Origin: Trachythela sp. YZ-2020
Taxonomy: Eukaryota; Cnidaria; Anthozoa; Malacalcyonacea; Clavulariidae
Direction of reading: 5' to 3'
NCBI GenBank assembly: GCA_016169945.1
Contig: JADLSH010000114.1
Location: forward strand, 1,276,001-1,340,000
DNA: 64,000 bases
Positions 57,938 to 64,000 of this stretch are shown in pieces. A program made the translations under genes and the position numbers. How positions within the stretch are numbered: position 1 is the first letter of the stretch; the number at the start of each line of letters is the position of its first letter. The notes beneath the pieces were generated by a model, which had not been told where the DNA came from, made no database searches, and worked only from the letters and a program-made list of their open reading frames with translations.

Positions 57938-58049
57938 ACAGTTATTCTACGAACACGAGTCGTATATGAGCTGATAGCCGACGAGGCGCGACAGCGCCGA
58001 GTCGGCTATCAGTCATATACGACGAGAGTGAGTAGAATTAATAACTGTT
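57938..58049. repeat. 112-bp palindrome
   Basis: Near-perfect arms: aacagttattctac, then GAGTCGTATATGAGCTGATA and gccgac; the right arm mirrors this. The centre is gaggcgcgacagcgccgag. The core ctgatagcc is shared with the palindrome at 59700-59802. Confidence 0.9.
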
Positions 58050-58308
58050 TTATTATATACACAAGCTCAGGATATGAACAGAACAGTTTTCTATAAATAG
58101 ACAGAAGATTTAAATAAATTGATTTAATTTAATTTTCTCGCACAACATCCGCCATGCGTACTGAAGCGAAAAGCTGAATAAATTATGTCACATGAGTACG
58201 GCGAAGACATGCAAACTTTGCTTTGGAATTATTGAATGAACACTCAACAGTACGCGTTCTTTACCGATTGAAAAAATAATCGGAAAGTACGTAAGGATTA
58301 CAGAAAAA

Positions 58309-59666
58309 TCAGTGGTAAATGTTCACATTGCAATTGTGAAAGTTAAACACAGGACTCTTGGTCGTGAAGCTGCTCGGCTGGTTGAAACGGATCGACTGAT
58401 TGTTGACAACCGTCATCGACTGTTCGTCGTGTTTCGCGAAGGAATCTGAAGGAGCAGCGGGTGAACTACTGGATTCTTGTGCATAACTCTGGCTCTCTTT
58501 ATCTTGATTTGTTTGGCCAACGATTGTAGAAGTTGTCGAGTCGCTTGGGCTGATGTAGGTGCTCAAAATCGAGGACATGACTTGTTGTTGACGTGCGGAT
58601 GGCCGGTTGCTGTAAGACTCGATTGATGTATGGGATTTATGACACGAAGCATATTTCCCAGGGTTTTTTCACCGACAGGTGCGTTTGTATACCAGACCAC
58701 GTCGTTGGCATCAAACTTATTGGCTTTCGCATCTTTCGGGCGCTAAAACAGGCTTTCACAGGCTGGATTAAGATGCTTCAAGTAATTTTTTATTGTCTCG
58801 ACAGGACAGATGCTAGATCCAGGGAGACTAAAGATTTGGCCATCGGACTCGTCTTCGGGATCATCGAGACCACCTTGATGATTTTTTGTGGCCAAAACAG
58901 AGCCAGCAACTTCGCGGTTAAGCTCAAAAAATTATTTACCATCTGGTGTTGACCTTAGAATGAGCATGTTTGGCTTTAGATTCCGTTGGTTTTCTCTGCC
59001 ACTTTTGCCGAAGTAGAAACTTAGGTAGAACCAAACTTGTGCGGGGTCTACGCTGTGTACTGGTCCCAATTCACCGGAACGGAAAAGGAATTGGATTTGC
59101 TCTTTTGAGATGGGTTTTTTGTGTACAACTCCAGCTATCTTGCCTGACTTTCTCAAGTCTTTGACAAAAGCATCAAGAACTGCGTTGGCCTCGGCAAAGG
59201 TAGGGTCACCAACTATGCTAAACCCTTTGTTTGACGTTTTCTTTAAAAACCTTTCGATGGCGGCTCTAATAGCTTTCATTGTTGTTTTTTTGTAGTACGA
59301 GCCGTCCTTTTGCCTAGCCGACGTGTAAAACTGCTTTAAGCAGGAATTTAGCTCTGGTTTGGACATTTCTGTTATGTACTTGTCAATTTTTTTTGAACTT
59401 CTGAACCACTCTGGAAATAGAACCAAACAAACGCAAAAAGTTCATTTTTAAATAAAAAGACAAAATTGTATCTATTGGCGAAATTTTACGTCGCTGTTTT
59501 GTAGTAAATATTAAATTTAAAGTGTCAGTTTTTAAAACTCAGTCTTTAACCTACCATCAAATACTTTCATTCCAAACTGTGTCGCCTTTTTAGTGCATTT
59601 TGGCGTACTTTTTTCAAGTAAAACTTGAATTTCGTCTTCATCCAATTGTCCAAATCTGCCAGCCAT
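58309..59666 (-). pseudogene. Crypton-type tyrosine recombinase (KIAA1958-like), broken
   Basis: Exon 1, 59666-59555 (MAGRFGQLDEDEIQVLLEKS ... KVFDG), joins in phase 1 across a GT-AG intron to exon 2, 59410-58309. Exon 2 has the SAM-like N-terminal domain (MSKPELNSCLKQFYTSARQK, TMKAIRAAIERFLKK) and the segment ATKNHQGGLDDPEDESDGQI, PGSSICPVETIKNYLKHLNP, RPKDAKANKFDANDVVWYTN and GEKTLGNML, then HKSHTSIESYSNRPSARQQQ and a C-terminal tail ending FNFHNCNVNIYH. Lesions: an in-frame TAA (about 58930), an in-frame TAG after CESLF (about 58746), and a deletion with frame change between GEKTLGNML and HKSHTSIE. That deletion removes the region holding the conserved IRAT-type Arg of the catalytic domain. 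Vertebrate KIAA1958, KCTD1 and ZMYM genes are known exaptations of Crypton recombinases; this copy looks dead. Confidence 0.88.
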
Positions 59667-59699
59667 TTTTCTACTTTTCTCTACTAGCAGGATATGTAA

Positions 59700-59802
59700 G
59701 AAATATTATATGAGCTCGAGTCGGATATTGGCTGATAGCCAACGAGGCGCTTCGCCGAGTTGGCTATCAGCCAATATCCGACGAGAGCGAATATAATATT
59801 TC
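59700..59802. repeat. 103-bp palindrome
   Basis: Arms contain the perfect 23-base inverse pair starting TCGGATATTGGCTGATAGCC, extended outward by aaatattatatgagctcgag and its imperfect mirror. The centre is gaggcgcttcgccga. It lies just upstream of the Crypton first exon. Confidence 0.95.
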
Positions 59803-59998
59803 ACTTATAATATAGCCTTGAGCTGGTAAACCATTCTATAAAATTAAACGAAAAATAAAAGATGTTTTCATGTTTTGTTTTGTTTTTATGGCCAAATCAG
59901 GCAAATGCAAATTAAAAAGCGATTATTTTGCGATACATGTTTACTTTTCGTAATTTCTTTTTAAGTATAAATTTTATACACATTTACATTTGGCATAC

Positions 59999-60110
59999 CG
60001 TCAAAAACCTTCATTCCAAATTTTGTTGCCTTTTTTGTGTTCTTAGGCGTGCTATTTTGAAGCAAAACTCCAATTTCTTCATCATTCATGCTTACAAATC
60101 TGGAAGCCAT
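59999..60110 (-). pseudogene. Duplicate first exon of the Crypton-like gene
   Basis: 112 bases, the same length as exon 1 at 59555-59666, starting ATG (MASRFVSMNDEEIGVLLQNS) and ending KVFDG at a gtatgc donor in the same phase. No second exon of its own was seen between it and 59666, so it is either an alternative first exon or a relic of a second copy. Confidence 0.75.
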
Positions 60111-60142
60111 TTTGTTTTTTTCCCTACGAGTAGGATATTGCT

Positions 60143-60260
60143 CTACTAGTAGGATATCACAAAATATCCTGCTAGTAGACAACCAATCAGATTGCAGCAT
60201 TGTGGTTGGCTATATTATAAGAGCTAATATCCTGCTAGTAGAGAACCAATCAGATTGCAG
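60143..60260. repeat. Palindrome plus 33-bp direct repeat
   Basis: CTACTAGTAGGATAT and its inverse form a 36-base palindrome at 60143-60178. aatatcctgctagtaga plus accaatcagattgcag occurs at 60164-60197 and again at 60227-60260. A related tactagcaggatat word is at 59682. Confidence 0.85.
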
Positions 60261-60289
60261 AATACCTCATATCCAGAGCTTGTGTATAA

Positions 60290-60475
60290 AATAATTAAGC
60301 TTATCCGACGGAAGCTGTCCACTCTGCTATTCGTGCTTTGTACCAGCCTCGTACCCAGGCGCTTTTAAGGAGAAGCGTATTTTTAGAGATCAGTGGCTAA
60401 GCTGAGCGAGCGCGCGTGGGTGCTTGGGGAGGTCGCGACGAAAGAGGCGCCTGGCCGAAAATATATTAAAGGTGG
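60290..60475. repeat. Chimeric repeat patch
   Basis: 60297-60338 copies the aagcttatccgacggaagct block from 45218-45258. 60350-60460 is a GC-rich patch bounded by gtacccaggcgc and aggcgcctggcc, probably another MITE end pair. Confidence 0.6.
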
Positions 60476-60479
60476 CGGC

Positions 60480-61369
60480 AGTGATTTTTAATATCAATGA
60501 ATGCAAATGAGAAAATCTTGCAATTGTCGTTGAAAGATTTATACACAGTGTTGTATGTTCAGGAAATATTTTGTGTCGAAATGATGAATGCACTGCGAAG
60601 AGTTTTTTCTGGAAACAAAAAGCATTTTAGTGTACTTTCATATATTTTTTACGTATTAAATAATAAAACATTAAAACCAATGCAATACTGATAATTTGCA
60701 ATTTAATTTAATATTGTTCTCAGTTAAAATTGTACTTTCCTGCCAGTGTCCTGGCTAATGTAATCTCAACTCCCATTTGAATATCATTAATTTTGTTTTC
60801 TAAAAACAGAATTTATGTTTTATACTCACTGAATTATTCCATGCATGTGCTTTCTACCATTTGCTTTCACAGAAAGATTAGTACCTATTAAAATTGTATA
60901 CACACGCTGTTATTTGACAGCAGTGTACCTATAGACCATCGATCATTTCTCATACTCAAATTGTAATGAATCCATGCTATGTTTAAAACATTTTAGGGCT
61001 ACTCCTATAAGGGGGGGGGGGGGGGCAGACTCTGTGTTTTGTCTTTCACATTCGGATTTCAATGACCGACGGGGCCATGCTACCTTTTCCCCAGGCTCTA
61101 AAAAAGTTCAACAAATAACATTCAAACAAGACATTGAAAGTCATTTGCCGGGCTATTACTGTATATCCATTTTTAAGTTTTCTCAGGTTTGTTATTGTAT
61201 AAATCACCTCAAAATCTCAAACTATATATTAAATCAAAATATAAAACCCTAATTTACTGTCTACTTATTATGCAGACCAGAGCCATAATAATGATTTCTA
61301 CAAAAATTATAATGCATTATGCTACAAACATTAAATTTATACTAGCTATTTGTTCACATTAAAAATGCT
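60480..61369. other. Intergenic, no gene seen
   Basis: A G run lies at about 61011-61025. No coding evidence. Confidence 0.4.
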
Positions 61370-63125
61370 AAACGATCTTAATACGAGACTAAGTTTGAAT
61401 GTGTAAAATCTGATATAAAGAAAACATGGCGTGTACTTAATGAAGTATTAAATATAAGAAAACAACACACTTACTGAAACATTCTCTATTAATAATCAGG
61501 ACATTTCTGATCCACTGTTGATTGTAAATCATTTTTGTAAGTATTTTTCAGGCATTGGACTAAATTTAGCTGACAAAATACCTATCCCTACCCAGTCTCA
61601 TCAATCGTATTTACATGGAAACTATCCTAACTCTATTTTTTTCGAGTCTGTGTCAGAGGAAGAAATAGTTTCCATCGTTGGTTCTCTTCGTACTGGTACT
61701 TCCTCAGGTTATGACAATATTTGCATTTGGTCAATTAAAAATTCAATTAATTTAATATCCAAAACGTTAACTCAAATTGAAAATATATCTTTGGAATCCG
61801 GTGTTGTACCTGATAAGTTAAAAATTGCTAAAGTCATTCCACTGTTCAAGTCGGGAGAGAGAAAAATAATATCTAATTATAGACCTGTTTCAATATTGCC
61901 AGTCTTTTCCAAGATTTTGGAAGGCTGTCTATTGTCGAATAATCAATTATTTGGATGTAAATAAGATATTAGTTGATAATCAATAGGGTTTCAGAAGAAA
62001 CCATTCCACTTCTCTTGCACTGCTTCATTTGGTCGATCAAATTTCTGCTGCTATTGGTGACGAAAAATATACTGTAGGTGTTTTTCCTGATCTTTCTAAG
62101 GCTTTCGACACGGTTAACCATGGTATTCTATTCGATAAACTTGAATTTTATGGGATCGGTGGTCTGGCATTAGATTGGATACATGACTATTTTGAAAATA
62201 GCTTTCAATTTGTTACTTACAAAAGTTCTTGTTCATCTTATAGCCCAATTACATCTGGCGTGCCACAAGGATCAATTCTCGGCCCATTATTTTTTTAATA
62301 TATATAAATTATCTTTGTAATGCCTCCAATATTCTAGAATTTATATTGTTTGCCGATGATAGAAATATATTCTATAGTCATCAAGATTTGAATATATTGA
62401 TGTCTACTGTTAACACGGAAATTGAGAAATTATCTACTGTACTTGGCTTCAGTCAAATCGATTATCTATAAATCTAAAGAAGACAAATTTTATCCTACTT
62501 AAGCCAAGGCAGAGGAAATTAACATGTAACCTTGTTCTGGAAATTAATAAGTCACCTGTTGATCGAGTCAATGAAGTAGTGTTTCTTGCTGTTGTACTTG
62601 ATGAATGCCTGTCTTGGAAACTTCATATATCATTAATTTCAAATAAAATATCTAAGTCTGTGGGTATTATTTTAAAGCAAGCTTTTGTTTATCCAATGCT
62701 TTACGTATTCTGTACTTTTCTTTGGTGTACCCCTATTTGCAATACTGCGTTATTGTTTGGGGCTCTACATATCCAGCGAATCTTGATCGTGTTGTCAAAC
62801 TCCAAAACGAGTAATTCGCTGCATATGCGGACAACTATGCGATGCACATACTGATCCGTTATTTAAAGAATTAAAAATTCTGAAATTTGATGATATATAT
62901 TTATTCAATTTAAGTATGTTCATGTTTTCGTATTGCAATGGCTTACTTCCTGATGCTTTCCGTACTCTTTTTCAACCAGTTAATCGCATTCATCAATACA
63001 ACACCCGAAGTTCCGGATTACTCTATATCCCGTTTTGTAGGACTAATATCAGACGATTTTCCGTGTTTTATCAAGGCCCAAAATTCTTCAATAATTTAAG
63101 TTTAGATATCACATATTTACTATAA
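61370..63125 (+). mobile_element. Decayed CR1/jockey-like LINE reverse transcriptase
   Basis: Scattered frames in order: KSDIKKTWRVLNEVLN near 61400, FESVSEEEIVSIVGSLRTGT, SSGYDNICIWSIKNS, KVIPLFKSGERKIISNYRPV, VDQISAAIGDEKYTVGVFPD (the first catalytic Asp of LDLSKAFD is retained in PDLSKAFDT), SGVPQGSILGPLF, LFADDR at about 62347, KLHISLISNKISKSVGI, and the C-terminal RIHQYNTRSSG and VFYQGPKFFNNL. At least four frame breaks. It belongs to a different subfamily from the LINE at 51-54 kb (NH-IL-KLE-YGI pattern). Confidence 0.85.
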
Positions 63126-63129
63126 ATGA

Positions 63130-63569
63130 TATAGGTATAATCATAAAAGGACCGTTTCTTGAATTTTTGTTCTTGAAATATCCTGGTGTTAGTGGCAGTG
63201 TTTTTGGCATTCACTTTAGATGTTCAATATTCGGATTCGACTGGAATTTTTCTCCAGATCCCACTTTACATAGTTTGAAAAGAAGCACTAAAGTTCTCAC
63301 TTTTAATTATTAAAACACACGATGAACATACGAATTAGGATATTTGCAACTTTTGGAAAACAGGAAAATATGCAATAGGCAATAGAGAACAAAATGTCGA
63401 ATTTTATTCGATCGCTTTGATTATTCAATCAAAACATGGGGGGAAAAGTTCTTCAAATTGTTATGAAAAGTGTGCAAGCGAGGTCAAGGAACAAGATATT
63501 AAGTGTTTTCGACTGGAGAAATATGAAACTGCATCAACAAAAACAAGATAATACCACTCACACTACACA
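63130..63569. other. LINE tail and spacer
   Basis: Follows the last LINE frame. No further feature. Confidence 0.35.
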
Positions 63570-63807
63570 GTCTCAGCCTTGTTATTCGCATAAATAAACA
63601 AATTTATGAAATGTTGAAAAGTTATTAGTAAAAATACCAGTCACAACACTATAAATATTTACTAGTTCAGCAAAGACTGAAAAGAGCATTCCAACTAACA
63701 ACGGAAAACTGTATATAGCAAGTTAATTGGAATATTATTACGGTTCACAAATGCCTGACAACGGCTGAAGTACATGAAGGTAAGAAATTTCAGGTAAATT
63801 CGATTTT
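63570..63807 (+). repeat. Second copy of the 44.95-45.2 kb segment
   Basis: Collinear with 44950-45207, from tctcagcc through gaaaagagcattccaactaa to ggtaagaaatttcaggtaaa, at about 95% identity by eye, minus one 15-base block. Confidence 0.9.
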
Positions 63808-64000
63808 ATATACAGGTCCTAGACTATCTTAAGGAAGCAATTAATGTTGTTGTTGAAATATAATATCCTATAAAGACTGCACTCCTGTCGAATATTTTGC
63901 TCAATATATAAATGAACAACAGTAATATTTGCACATTTCTTGTTCGCATTGATCTGTACTTATCATGCTTGTCTCTGTTCCAAGCATATTATCTGAATGC
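63808..64000. other. Window end, no feature
   Basis: Nothing recognised. Confidence 0.3.

Noticed and set aside
1..64000. CRISPR array, bacterial operon or phage content
   Set aside because: Spliced genes, SINEs, LINEs and cnidarian-type domains show animal nuclear DNA; tandem repeats here lack unique spacers of constant length.

Overview
This is AT-rich animal nuclear DNA with spliced genes, GT-AG introns, long gene-poor stretches and a very dense load of repeats. The gene content (a PAN/apple plus fibrinogen-domain secreted protein, a short-chain collagen C4-like pseudogene, a small cysteine-containing secreted protein) and the repeat content (PIF/Harbinger, Crypton-type tyrosine recombinase, CR1/jockey-like LINEs, many MITEs and foldbacks) suggest a cnidarian, most likely an anthozoan. 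That assignment is an inference from gene families, not a measurement.

Layout. 1-12.7 kb: dispersed repeats, a decayed collagen pseudogene (minus strand, 3.9-5.0 kb), a 2.8 kb trinucleotide/nonamer satellite built on GGCAGTAGT (5.2-8.0 kb) and a tRNA-derived SINE. 12.7-18 kb: a three-copy 1.87 kb tandem array, each copy holding a 13-bp AT minisatellite and the 5' end of a gene. Only the last copy runs into a complete gene. 17.9-22.2 kb: an intact five-exon gene for a 374-residue secreted PAN plus fibrinogen C-terminal domain protein. 22.3-28.8 kb: LINE debris, inverted minisatellites and repeated modules. 28.8-29.65 kb: an intact two-exon gene for a 166-residue secreted protein whose family I cannot name. 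Its upstream sequence is present in at least four diverged copies nearby. 30-35 kb: nested transposons, including two hAT-type MITEs with clear 8-bp target duplications. 35.5-39.6 kb: a multi-exon gene of unknown function. 40-44 kb: inverted dispersed repeats and MITEs.

44.4-57.6 kb: a second PAN gene on the minus strand. Its signal-peptide exon and its PAN exon are 12.7 kb apart and agree with the first gene in splice phase, and in PAN exon length to the base. No fibrinogen exon follows it. The intron between them holds a PIF/Harbinger element (Myb-like ORF plus DDE nuclease, each carrying single-base frameshifts), a CR1/jockey-like LINE interrupted by a MULE transposase fragment, and large palindromes. 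58.3-60.1 kb: a broken Crypton-type tyrosine recombinase gene with a duplicated first exon. 61.4-63.1 kb: a second decayed LINE.

How it fits together: the apparently functional content is two or three secreted or recognition-type genes and one unknown gene. Everything else is mobile or tandemly repeated DNA. Two unrelated genes (17.9 kb and 28.8 kb) each have their own promoter-proximal DNA multiplied nearby, which is the most unusual organisational feature. Exon boundaries were assigned by eye from splice signals and reading-frame continuity. Many candidate starts in the window use GTG or TTG and were moved to ATG.
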